From assembly GCA_913047525.1 (NCBI GenBank), contig CAJWUS010000077.1, positions 1 to 6,493 of the forward strand: a DNA stretch of 6,493 nt, in the 5' to 3' direction. This stretch comes from an uncultured Flavobacteriales bacterium (GTDB lineage Bacteria > Bacteroidota > Bacteroidia > Flavobacteriales > BACL11). Positions 1 to 5,957 of the stretch are shown here, piece by piece. The notes under the pieces are model-generated. The model searched no databases. It was not told where the DNA came from and was given only the letters and a program-made list of their open reading frames with translations. Each line of letters starts with the position of its first letter. Within the stretch, counting starts at the first letter, position 1. The translations under genes were made by a program, and so were the position numbers.

Positions 1-1
1 T

Positions 2-289
2 CATCATCTGCAAATTGTAAAACATACAATGATGGCATTTGATTTTAAAAACAATCCTGAGAAATATCGTTTTTTTACTTTAAATGAATATCTGGAATTA
101 ATAATTGATTTTCTAGAAATACTAAACCCAAAAATAATAGTGGAAAGATTTTTTAGTGAATCACCAGAACACTTACTTATTGCCCCAAAATATGGACTTA
201 AAAACTTTGAGTTGGCACATAAAATTGAAAAGAGACTACAGAAAAAAGACTCTTGGCAAGGAAAATTATTTAACTCTTCAAATCTCTAA
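2..289 (+). CDS. Radical SAM protein, YhcC/TIGR01212 type, C-terminal part (5' end outside window)
   Basis: This is the last 95 residues of a gene cut by the left edge. The reading frame is open from base 2, giving HHLQIVKHT before the first internal ATG at 29, so that ATG is not the true start. The pattern HLQIVKHT, then FTLNEYLELIIDFLEILNP, then IVERFF and LLIAPKYGLKN, and finally an IEKRL..KDSWQG ending, matches from memory the C-terminal part of the YhcC-like radical SAM family (TIGR01212). Full-length members are about 300 residues, with the CxxxCxxC iron-sulfur motif in the N-terminal half, which is not visible here. The biochemical role of this family is poorly defined. It is the only plus-strand gene in the window. 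Its last 20 bases overlap the 3' end of the convergent small membrane protein gene, and no intrinsic terminator follows it clearly. Confidence 0.85.
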   Translation, partial: HHLQIVKHTMMAFDFKNNPEKYRFFTLNEYLELIIDFLEILNPKIIVERFFSESPEHLLIAPKYGLKNFELAHKIEKRLQKKDSWQGKLFNSSNL

Positions 290-440
290 AAAGTTTTTCT
301 ATTCCCATCCAAATTAGAATAACTGGCCAATAAGTTCTAATAAGTTCAGAAATAGAAATATCAATAATCTCAAGATTATCTAAAAGGAATACAACTCCTA
401 TTGCAATAAGAAATATGGAAATACCTATGCTTTTTTTCAT
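270..440 (-). CDS. Small membrane protein, LiaI/LiaF-like transmembrane region (DUF5668-like)
   Basis: This is a 56-residue ORF with ATG at 440-438 and TAA at 272-270. It begins MKKSIGISIFLIAIGVVFLL, continues DNLEIIDISISELIRTYWP, and ends with VILIWMGIEKLFRDLKS. The layout is two hydrophobic segments (about residues 5-20 and 38-48) joined by a DNL loop and a YWPVILI motif. This is the pattern of the LiaI-LiaF-like transmembrane region (formerly DUF5668), common as small or N-terminal modules in Bacteroidota and Firmicutes membrane proteins. The function is unknown; in Firmicutes the related LiaI/LiaF proteins belong to the cell-envelope stress response. It lies just downstream of the terminator at 516-549, so it probably has its own promoter, but I see only a weak TAnnTTT-like box (TAGTTTTA) before it. 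The start is supported by an A/T-rich upstream stretch and the MKK beginning. It overlaps the radical SAM gene by 20 bases tail to tail. Confidence 0.75.
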   Translation of the reverse strand: MKKSIGISIFLIAIGVVFLLDNLEIIDISISELIRTYWPVILIWMGIEKLFRDLKS

Positions 441-504
441 GATTTAATTTTTGTAAAACTAATAATAAAATAACATTCAGCACTACTTTTTATTATCCCA
501 TTTA

Positions 505-549
505 TCTAAAAAATAAATAACGGCTACCATAATAATGATAGCCGTTATT
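505..549 (-). terminator. Intrinsic terminator of the metal-associated operon
   Basis: The arms are AATAACGGCTACCAT (516-530) and ATGATAGCCGTTATT (535-549) around a four-base loop. In minus-strand RNA the stem has 15 pairs, with one G-U wobble (527/538). In plus-strand RNA the same position is a C-A mismatch. In the minus direction the stem is followed by a U-rich tract (505-515 and the arm itself). It sits 27 bases after the stop of the HMA-fold protein gene. Both the wobble asymmetry and the U-tract point to termination of minus-strand transcription. Confidence 0.82.
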
Positions 550-575
550 CCAATAATTATTTTAAAAATAAGCAT

Positions 576-926
576 TTATTCTTTTTTGGGCTTATCAAAA
601 TCAGGATTCTGACAACATTCTGGCAATTTATCATGTGCTTTTTTATCGGCTTTTACATCATCAGCATCATAACCAATACCTGATATTATTTCTCTAATCT
701 TCTCTACTGAATTCTTTTTGGTTTTGAAAGTGACTGTAAGAATCTGACTCTCAACATCCAAATTAACAGCAGTAACTCCTTTTGTAAACTGCATCTCTTC
801 CTCAATTCTTTCTTTACAACAATCAGCAACACATTGTGCGGATGTCATAATCTGTGCAGTTTGAGTCTGCGACCATGCATTTATTGTTAAAATACTAAAT
901 ATTGTAATAATTATTTTATGTCTCAT
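576..926 (-). CDS. Exported HMA-fold (heavy-metal-associated) protein
   Basis: The protein has 116 residues. Residues 1-19 look like a Sec signal peptide (MRHKIIITIF, then a hydrophobic run to NAWSQ), so it likely acts in the periplasm. Residues about 25-90 fit the HMA ferredoxin-like fold: IMTSAQC, a KERIEEEM helix, GVTAVNLDVESQILTVTF strands, a KIREIISGIGYDADDV helix, then a LPECC tail. HMA domains normally bind Cu(I) or similar soft metals through CxxC in the first loop. Here the loop reads C32-V-A-D-C36-C37, so the spacing is altered, and a second pair C104-C105 follows the domain. It is the last gene of the unit with the TonB-dependent receptor (20-base gap) and is followed by a terminator. 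The likely role is binding or passing a metal delivered by, or regulated with, the receptor; the metal identity is not shown. Start ATG at 926 gives the signal peptide, which supports it. Confidence 0.85.
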   Translation of the reverse strand: MRHKIIITIFSILTINAWSQTQTAQIMTSAQCVADCCKERIEEEMQFTKGVTAVNLDVESQILTVTFKTKKNSVEKIREIISGIGYDADDVKADKKAHDKLPECCQNPDFDKPKKE

Positions 927-946
927 GATTTCTGTTTTTTTAATTA

Positions 947-3178
947 TTATTTAATTTTGTATCTAAATCCTAAATAAAACATACGCCCTTGTATTGGGGC
1001 CCATATTAAAGATGCATCAAAATCATCTGAACTTGGATTAGATGATGCAATAATAGGATTTTCTTGAAAATATCCACCTAGATTCTCTCCTCCAACATAT
1101 AGATCAAAATGTCTAAATCTTTTTGTGATTTGAGCATTAAAAAGGTAAAATGGATTTGACATATCTTCAATTAACTGAGTATGATTAGCTAAATCATCAT
1201 GTAATGGAACTCTACTTTCACCAATATAATTTGCAGTTATATCAAACTTCCACTTCTCAAAATTAGTTGCGTATGAAAGATTTATTAAGGATCTTTCTTT
1301 TGGAGTAAGTGGTGTCATTTTCAACTCATTATCAAAAGTTGCTTGCACATCATTTAGTTTATATGCCATTTTTATATCAAAACGATCAAAAAGTTCATAA
1401 ATCACATCAAACTGCATAGAGCTAGCAAAAGACTCTCCATCAAGATTGTAGAATGATAATTCTCCTTGTGATTCAACATCAACAATTACTTGATTTTCAA
1501 ATTCTGTTTTATAATAATCAGCATTTATTGTGCCTTCCCTATCAAATAGTTTAAAGCAGTGTATTACATTTATTCCATAATTCCAAGCTAGCTCTGGTGT
1601 CAATTCTCCAACAAATATCTGCCTGTTTGTAGCTAAAAAAGAAGCGTTTTCAACAAATACATTTGAAATCCTAAATGCTTTACCAGCCGATAATCTTATT
1701 GCAGTTTGCTCAGTAGGATTATACTTTATATTTAACCTTGGGAGATAATTTATTTCTTCCGTATTATTATAATAATCAGATCTTATTCCAGCCACCAGAT
1801 TTAGGCTCTCCTTCCATTTAAAGGCGTACTCTGAAAAGATGCCAGTCATCAAATCCACCCTTACTTTATCAGAAAAAGGAGTATCAATATTTCCATCAAA
1901 ACTCTCGGTAAATCTATCAGCATAATAGCTCATTCCGTACTTTAAAATATGATTGGTATTACCAAGATAAGTTTGCCTGATAAGATTCAAATAAGCACTT
2001 TCTTGCCGCCCTTTGTAATGGTTTTCTCCAAAAATAGCCGTTTGATTATGCTTTCTGAATGAAGTTTGCAAGCCTATACTTTTACCAGGTATATTTGGTT
2101 GAATAAATCCTGTTTTTGTGAAAATCTCATATACAGAATTATTAATATCAACAATATATCTATTATTTTCTGAAACAGTAGAACTTTGACCTCCCAACCT
2201 TTCTTCTATTAATGCTTTTGCAACAAGTTGCATGCCATAATTAGGATTACCTTTATATTTCCATCTGTTCAAGATATTTACTTGCTTTGTTTTTGGAACA
2301 TCTAAAAAGTCATCTCCATCTTCTGCTTTGCCACCTCCATGTCTATCAATTTCTTTATCAAAATATGAGATATGTGTAAATAGATTAGATTGCCAATCTC
2401 CATTTTGTTTTGTAAAAAGTAAATTATTCTCTAATTTACCTTCTTGATTTACATAGGCATTCCAAAATAATTTTGGAGCAGATTCTGGTTTGTAATATTC
2501 CAAATTTAATTGTCCGGTAAAAGATTCAAATCCGTTTATAACTGATCCACTTCCTTTTATTATTTGTATAGATTCAATCCAAGTACCCGGAACATAAGAA
2601 AGTCCGTAAGAAGAAGACATACCTCTGATAAGTGGTATATTTTCTTGTGTAATTTGAGTATAAATACCATCAAGACCCAACATCTGGATCTGCTTTGCAC
2701 CAGAAACAGCATCCGTAAAAGTTACATCTACAGTTGCATTGGTACTAAAACTTTCTGAAAGATTACAACAAGCCGCTTTCTCTAATTCACCAGTTGAAAG
2801 TGTTTGGATATTTATAGGATTAATAGTGGAAACCTTTGTAGTATTTACCTTCCCTTTTACTTTCACCTCATCAAGTTCAATAGAAGGCCTCATATAGAAT
2901 ATATACTTATTATCAATGGTCTCTTTACTGTCTAAGGTGTAACCCACAAAACTAACATTTAGGGTAGCTGGGAAAGAAGTAGCTTCTTGTATGGAATAAC
3001 TACCGCTTAAATCTGTAGCAGTTCCAATGGTTGTCCCTTCCCAATATACATTAGCTCCAATGATTGGAATTTCTTCTCCATTTTTGGATATCTCTAATAC
3101 TTTGCCTTTTATTTTATTTTGTGCTTTTGTATTTATTGTTGCAATAAGCACTATTGCAATCATTATTATCTTCTTCAT
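947..3178 (-). CDS. TonB-dependent outer membrane receptor, metal-associated type with CC-containing plug
   Basis: The protein has 743 residues and appears full length. Residues 1-19 form a signal peptide ending TKAQ. Residues about 22-105 are a carboxypeptidase-regulatory-like domain (KIKGKVLEI, GANVYWEGTTIGTATDLSG, NVSFVGY). A possible TonB-contact segment, ELDEVKVKG, is at 101-109. The plug spans about 118-230 and includes KAACCNLSESF (C137, C138), TDAVSGAKQIQMLGLDG, YVPGTWIESIQIIKGSGSV and GFESFTGQLNLE. The remainder is beta-barrel, ending in FYLGFRYKIK. The ACCNLSESF plug signature is, from memory, typical of Bacteroidota receptors found next to HMA proteins and proposed to import copper or another metal; this assignment is not biochemically settled. 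Energy would come from TonB-ExbB-ExbD elsewhere. It lies between the Cys-rich protein gene (48-base gap) and the HMA-fold gene (20-base gap), consistent with one operon. The substrate could instead be a metal chelate or an organic ligand. Confidence 0.92.
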   Translation of the reverse strand: MKKIIMIAIVLIATINTKAQNKIKGKVLEISKNGEEIPIIGANVYWEGTTIGTATDLSGSYSIQEATSFPATLNVSFVGYTLDSKETIDNKYIFYMRPSIELDEVKVKGKVNTTKVSTINPINIQTLSTGELEKAACCNLSESFSTNATVDVTFTDAVSGAKQIQMLGLDGIYTQITQENIPLIRGMSSSYGLSYVPGTWIESIQIIKGSGSVINGFESFTGQLNLEYYKPESAPKLFWNAYVNQEGKLENNLLFTKQNGDWQSNLFTHISYFDKEIDRHGGGKAEDGDDFLDVPKTKQVNILNRWKYKGNPNYGMQLVAKALIEERLGGQSSTVSENNRYIVDINNSVYEIFTKTGFIQPNIPGKSIGLQTSFRKHNQTAIFGENHYKGRQESAYLNLIRQTYLGNTNHILKYGMSYYADRFTESFDGNIDTPFSDKVRVDLMTGIFSEYAFKWKESLNLVAGIRSDYYNNTEEINYLPRLNIKYNPTEQTAIRLSAGKAFRISNVFVENASFLATNRQIFVGELTPELAWNYGINVIHCFKLFDREGTINADYYKTEFENQVIVDVESQGELSFYNLDGESFASSMQFDVIYELFDRFDIKMAYKLNDVQATFDNELKMTPLTPKERSLINLSYATNFEKWKFDITANYIGESRVPLHDDLANHTQLIEDMSNPFYLFNAQITKRFRHFDLYVGGENLGGYFQENPIIASSNPSSDDFDASLIWAPIQGRMFYLGFRYKIK

Positions 3179-3196
3179 TTCTATTATTCTTTAAAA

Positions 3197-3227
3197 GATT
3201 ATTATTCAATGGTCCTGAATAATATTC
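3197..3227. repeat. Inverted repeat between the Cys-rich protein gene and the receptor gene
   Basis: GATTATTATTC (3197-3207) and GAATAATATTC (3217-3227) form arms of 11 bases with one mismatch and a 9-base spacer. The repeat touches the stop codon of the upstream gene. It is AT-rich and has only a short U-run after it in the minus direction, so it is a weak terminator at best. It could be an mRNA processing or attenuation element, or chance in AT-rich DNA. Confidence 0.35.
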
Positions 3228-3679
3228 TACAATAAAAATGTCTGAATTTGTGATAAAATTGGTTTTGAAATTTTAGGTGGTGGAATACCACTTAAATAAT
3301 TAGTTCTTCTCTCATTTATTAAGAAATGATTGAATGTAGAAATGTAAAAAAAAGAAGTTTTAGAAAGGAAATAGTCAAAATTATTTACCGAAATAGTTGT
3401 TTCAAAATCAAACTGAATATTTTCTGTTTCACTGGCACAAGATTTATCCATGGTCTCAGGACAACACTGTTTTTCTACCTCTATACTACAACAACTTACT
3501 TTTTCTTGTTTTGCCTGGCATACAACTTCTTTATCCATGCTACAAGATGGCACATCTGTTCCGAAATACAGTTGACCATTATCAGCACATTTCATTTTTG
3601 AAATACTCATCCCAATAGACAAAAACAAAACTATTATTGCCATCAGAAAAAGGGAGATATTTCTAAAAGTGTTTTTCAT
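3227..3679 (-). CDS. Cys-rich exported or anchored small protein, HYC_CC_PP family type
   Basis: The protein has 150 residues. Residues about 8-27 are a hydrophobic signal peptide or N-terminal anchor. Eight cysteines lie between residues 31 and 81 (C31, C46, C54, C63-C64, C72-C73, C81) in a Lys/Glu-rich stretch, followed by a Phe/Tyr-rich part and a GIPPPK motif (PPP at 133-135). This order of one Cys near the mature N-terminus, CC pairs, then PP near the C-terminus matches the family NCBI calls HYC_CC_PP. The HYC motif itself appears degenerate here (KMKC in its place). The function is unknown. The cysteine clusters and the neighbouring receptor and HMA-fold genes suggest metal binding or sensing in the periplasm. 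It is the first gene of the unit and has a promoter-like box 8 bases before its start. The family call rests on motif memory, so it is moderately sure; the ORF itself is convincing. Confidence 0.78.
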   Translation of the reverse strand: MKNTFRNISLFLMAIIVLFLSIGMSISKMKCADNGQLYFGTDVPSCSMDKEVVCQAKQEKVSCCSIEVEKQCCPETMDKSCASETENIQFDFETTISVNNFDYFLSKTSFFYISTFNHFLINERRTNYLSGIPPPKISKPILSQIQTFLL

Positions 3680-3687
3680 TTCATTTA

Positions 3688-3695
3688 CAAAAATA
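3688..3695 (-). promoter_or_regulatory. Candidate -7 promoter box of the metal-associated operon
   Basis: Read on the minus strand this is TATTTTTG, an exact match to the Bacteroidota -7 consensus TAnnTTTG. It ends 8 bases before the ATG of the Cys-rich protein, so the leader would be very short. No -33 TTG lies at the usual spacing (the nearest TTG is about 13 bases upstream), so this is a partial match only. Confidence 0.4.
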
Positions 3696-3718
3696 CAACA
3701 TTATATATCAATCTAGAC

Positions 3719-3736
3719 GATTTGGGTTCCAAAATC
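3719..3736. promoter_or_regulatory. Imperfect 18-bp dyad, candidate operator
   Basis: GATTTGGGTTCCAAAATC has dyad symmetry of the form GATTT-n-GG-nn-CC-n-AAATC. It lies 23 bases upstream of the candidate -7 box (minus direction), where a regulator could bind across the -33 region. It is too tight to make a good RNA hairpin (two-base centre), which favours a DNA site over a terminator. No regulator gene is in the window, so this is an inference. Confidence 0.3.
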
Positions 3737-3772
3737 TTATGCCTTAACAAATATTATATATATTTTACCACT

Positions 3773-4054
3773 TTAATTTTGATTTTTATGAGATACAACT
3801 TCCTGCCAACCGCCACCATTATAAACCTTATCACATCCTAAAGATTGTAAGAAAGCAGTAGCTTGCCCACTTCTTCCTCCTGAAAGACAGCACAAAACCA
3901 AGGGTTGCATTCCTTTCAGTTCTTCTGCTCTATCTACTACCTCACGCAAAGGAATATTAATAGATCCATTTACATTTCCTTCAGAAAATTCAACTTCCGT
4001 TCTTACATCTACAATTGTAGTTTTGCTATCATTTATTAAATCTTGTATATTCAT
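3773..4054 (-). CDS. Small single-domain rhodanese (sulfurtransferase-like), cytosolic
   Basis: The protein has 93 residues, about the length of one bare rhodanese domain, with no signal peptide. The sequence shows IVDVRTEVEFSEGNVNGSINIPL at 14-36 (the DVR and GxINIP elements) and the active loop C56-L-S-G-G-R-S at 56-62, fitting CxxGxRS with C56 as the sulfur-carrying cysteine. C55 is directly beside it. The C-terminal YNGGGW (78-83) is also a typical rhodanese element. Rhodaneses carry persulfide sulfur from a donor to an acceptor; the partner is unknown here. The start codon overlaps the stop of the upstream rhodanese lipoprotein gene as ATGA, so the two are probably translationally coupled. 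No clear intrinsic terminator follows, so read-through into the downstream metal-associated genes is possible. Confidence 0.9.
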   Translation of the reverse strand: MNIQDLINDSKTTIVDVRTEVEFSEGNVNGSINIPLREVVDRAEELKGMQPLVLCCLSGGRSGQATAFLQSLGCDKVYNGGGWQEVVSHKNQN

Positions 4055-4434
4055 TTTATTAGTTTATGATTTTCGGCTTTCCACCCCTTTATTCCACCAA
4101 TTAAATTTTTAACTTCTGTAAATCCTAAATCATACATTATTTGCATGGCTTTTCCGCTTCTATTTCCAGAACGGCAATAAAGTAAAACAGGAGTCTCTAA
4201 ATCTAATTTCTGAATTTCAACATAGAAATTCTCTGCTAAATAATCAATATTGATGGCTCCTTTAATATATCCATCAGCAAATTCTTCTGCTGTTCTTACA
4301 TCTACAAGCAGATACCTTTCTGTTGCTATTTTATTTTGAAATTTATCAATACTTATATCGTTTTGATTCTGCCAGATTGAGCAAGAAGAAAGCAATATAA
4401 ATACTCCTGATATTGCTGTAAATAATTTATTCAT
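4051..4434 (-). CDS. Rhodanese-domain lipoprotein
   Basis: The protein has 127 residues. The N-terminus is a lipoprotein signal: MNKLF, a hydrophobic run, then the lipobox LSSC with C18 as the lipidated cysteine. The mature protein would therefore be anchored on a membrane facing the periplasm. A rhodanese domain follows (about 30-125): LLVDVRTAEEFADGYIKGAINI at 42-63, the active loop C87-R-S-G-N-R-S at 87-93, and IGGIKGWKA at 112-120. C87 is the expected persulfide-carrying cysteine. Exported rhodaneses of this kind are common in Bacteroidota, but their acceptors are mostly unknown. It lies 20 bases after the 65-residue protein gene and overlaps the cytosolic rhodanese gene by four bases. 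Having one exported and one cytosolic rhodanese side by side suggests related sulfur handling on both sides of the inner membrane, which is an inference. Confidence 0.9.
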   Translation of the reverse strand: MNKLFTAISGVFILLSSCSIWQNQNDISIDKFQNKIATERYLLVDVRTAEEFADGYIKGAINIDYLAENFYVEIQKLDLETPVLLYCRSGNRSGKAMQIMYDLGFTEVKNLIGGIKGWKAENHKLIK

Positions 4435-4454
4435 ATTTTCTCTTATTTATTTTT

Positions 4455-4652
4455 CTATTTCAGAATCATTCCTTTTAAAATAAGATACGGAATAATAATA
4501 TATAAAATTGTATCTCTTATCAGGTAGAACATAAAAAAGTAAAATAAAACTTTCCACCCTCCTTCTTTCAACACACCCTTAAAGCCATCTTTTTTAAAGA
4601 TACTAGCGTAATGATTTATAAATCTAATTTTGAATAACCCTTTTACAGACAT
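4455..4652 (-). CDS. Small membrane protein of unknown function
   Basis: The protein has 65 residues. I do not recognise a named family. The N-terminal half is basic and amphipathic (MSVKGLFKIRF, then FKKDGFKGVLKEGGWK), and residues about 35-60 are strongly hydrophobic (VLFYFFMFYLIRD, then ILYIIIPYLILKG), giving one or two membrane-spanning segments with an internal RD. There is no cleavable signal peptide, because the hydrophobic part is C-terminal. It is placed 13 bases after rocD and 20 bases before the rhodanese lipoprotein gene, with no promoter or terminator between, so it is likely translated as part of that operon. The GGWK...FYLIRD arrangement resembles short conserved hypothetical proteins I associate with Bacteroidota, but I cannot confirm this from sequence alone. 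It is most likely a real gene given the tight packing and full membrane-protein layout. Confidence 0.7.
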   Translation of the reverse strand: MSVKGLFKIRFINHYASIFKKDGFKGVLKEGGWKVLFYFFMFYLIRDTILYIIIPYLILKGMILK

Positions 4653-4665
4653 ATTTTATAGAATA

Positions 4666-5877
4666 TTAAAATGAAAGAATTGTTTTCTTAATTATTGAAA
4701 CACAGTCCATTAACTGCTCCTCTGTAATCACCAAGGGAGGAGAGAAACGAATGATTTCCCCATGAGTTGGTTTGGCTAACAAACCGTTATCTCTTAACTT
4801 CAAACAAACATCCCATGCTTGTTTTCCGTCTTTTGGTTTTATGACAATTGCATTTAGGAGTCCTTTTCCTCTCACCAAAGTAATCATATCGTTATCAAAA
4901 TTGGCTAATTCACTTCTTAATATTTTCCCTAAACGCTCTGCATTTTCTGATAATTTTTCATCTTTTACTACCTCCAATGCTGCAATGGCTACTTTATTTG
5001 CTAGCGGATTTCCACCAAAAGTAGAACCATGCTCTCCTGGGCGAATACACATCATTACCTGATTATCAGCCAATATTGCAGAAACTGGAAATACTCCTCC
5101 AGAAATTGCTTTACCAAGAATTAAAATATCAGCTTTCACATCATCATAATCGCAAGCCAATAGCTTTCCTGTTCTAGCAATTCCTGTTTGCACCTCATCC
5201 GCAATAAACAATACATTAGCAGCTTTACAAAGCTCTTTTGCTCCTTTCAAATAACCTTCATCCGGAACAAAAACACCAGCTTCCCCCTGAATTGGCTCCA
5301 CCATAAAACCAGCAATAGTTGGGTCTTTTAATTCATCCTTCAAAGCATCTAAGTCGTTATAAGGAATATTGATAAAACCTGGAGTATAAGGACCGAATTC
5401 ATCTCTTGCTTCAGGATCATTACTAAATGAAATAATGGTGGTAGTTCTTCCATGAAAATTACCATCACAAACAATAATTTTTGCAGTTTCAGGAGCTAAT
5501 CCTTTCTTCTGATAACTCCATTTTCTACACAATTTTAGTGCCGTTTCCACTGCCTCCGCACCCGTATTCATTGGCAGAACTCTATCAAAACCAAAATAAT
5601 TGGTTACATATTTTTCATATCCTCCTAATGTATCATTATAAAAAGCACGGGAAGTAAGCGTTAAAACATCTGCTTGGTTTCTAAGCGCATCCACTATTTT
5701 AGGATGGCAATGACCCTGATTTACTGCAGAATAAGCTGACAGAAAATCATAATATTTTTTCCCTTCTACATCCCATACAAATACACCCTCCCCTTTGGTA
5801 AGTACTACTGGAAGTGGACGGTAATTGTGCGCTCCATATTTACCTTCTAACTCTATATAATTTTGTGAGACTTTCAA
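4666..5877 (-). CDS. rocD: Ornithine aminotransferase (ornithine-oxo-acid transaminase)
   Basis: The protein has 403 residues, full length for the family. It is a PLP-dependent class III aminotransferase that moves the delta-amino group of ornithine to 2-oxoglutarate, giving glutamate-5-semialdehyde and glutamate (EC 2.6.1.13), linking arginine/ornithine breakdown to proline and glutamate. Visible marks are [15 protein letters not shown] (45-59), [11 protein letters not shown] (103-113, cofactor phosphate region), NFHGRT (140-145), EPIQGEAGV (194-202), FIADEVQTG with D227 contacting the pyridine nitrogen, and LGKAISGG with K256 as the Schiff-base lysine. [21 protein letters not shown] and a KTILSF ending are shared almost word for word with the human enzyme as I remember it, which separates it from acetylornithine and GABA aminotransferases. 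It is the first gene of a tight minus-strand unit, downstream of the dnaK terminator. The start is supported by homologous length and an A-rich upstream stretch. Confidence 0.96.
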   Translation of the reverse strand: MKVSQNYIELEGKYGAHNYRPLPVVLTKGEGVFVWDVEGKKYYDFLSAYSAVNQGHCHPKIVDALRNQADVLTLTSRAFYNDTLGGYEKYVTNYFGFDRVLPMNTGAEAVETALKLCRKWSYQKKGLAPETAKIIVCDGNFHGRTTTIISFSNDPEARDEFGPYTPGFINIPYNDLDALKDELKDPTIAGFMVEPIQGEAGVFVPDEGYLKGAKELCKAANVLFIADEVQTGIARTGKLLACDYDDVKADILILGKAISGGVFPVSAILADNQVMMCIRPGEHGSTFGGNPLANKVAIAALEVVKDEKLSENAERLGKILRSELANFDNDMITLVRGKGLLNAIVIKPKDGKQAWDVCLKLRDNGLLAKPTHGEIIRFSPPLVITEEQLMDCVSIIKKTILSF

Positions 5878-5893
5878 TTCTTATTTTTGGGAA

Positions 5894-5901
5894 CAAATAT
5901 A
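5894..5901 (-). promoter_or_regulatory. Candidate -7 promoter box of the rocD operon
   Basis: On the minus strand this reads TATATTTG, an exact TAnnTTTG match, 16 bases before the rocD ATG. It directly follows, and by one base overlaps, the U-tract of the dnaK terminator. The nearest TTTG upstream (5916-5919) is only 14 bases away, shorter than the usual 17-23, so the -33 element is doubtful. Confidence 0.45.
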
Positions 5902-5937
5902 AAAAAGAAACCCCACAAATTGTGAGGTCTCTTTCTT
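5901..5937 (-). terminator. Intrinsic terminator of dnaK
   Basis: The core arms are AAAGAAACCCCACA (5904-5917) and TGTGAGGTCTCTTT (5921-5934) around a three-base loop. In minus-strand RNA all 14 positions pair, with two G-U wobbles; in plus-strand RNA those two are A-C mismatches. The stem can extend by three more pairs to 5901 and 5937. A run of six U follows in the minus direction. It begins 20 bases after the dnaK stop codon. Confidence 0.85.
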
Positions 5938-5957
5938 TTGTATTATGAAAAATAAAC

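Noticed and set aside
483..575. A 30-codon minus-strand ORF (MLIFKIIIGITAIIIMVAVI, then YFLDKWDNKK) starting directly after the stop of the HMA-fold protein gene
   Set aside because: It runs straight through the strong terminator hairpin at 516-549, and short hydrophobic ORFs are expected by chance in AT-rich DNA. It could be a coupled small membrane protein, but ribosome passage would disrupt the terminator. Ribosome profiling or conservation of the frame would settle it.
2564..2758. Plus-strand open frame of 64 codons
   Set aside because: It lies wholly inside the receptor gene on the opposite strand and shows no domain-like pattern, so it is a shadow frame.
3326..3618. Two overlapping plus-strand open frames of 91 and 73 codons
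   Set aside because: Both are antisense to the Cys-rich protein gene, whose signal peptide and Cys pattern are coherent. The antisense products have no recognisable features.
576..3679. A complete copper resistance or efflux island
   Set aside because: No P-type ATPase, CusA/B/C-like efflux gene, multicopper oxidase or metal regulator is present in the window. Only the receptor, the Cys-rich protein and the HMA-fold protein can be supported.
3742..3762. AT-only near-palindrome (AAATATTATATATATTTT region) after the small rhodanese gene, considered as a terminator
   Set aside because: It has no G-C pairs and no U-tract separate from the arms. Such runs are common in AT-rich intergenic DNA, so it was not called.
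4772..5062. Plus-strand open frame of 96 codons
   Set aside because: It is antisense to the highly conserved C-terminal half of rocD, so it is a shadow frame.
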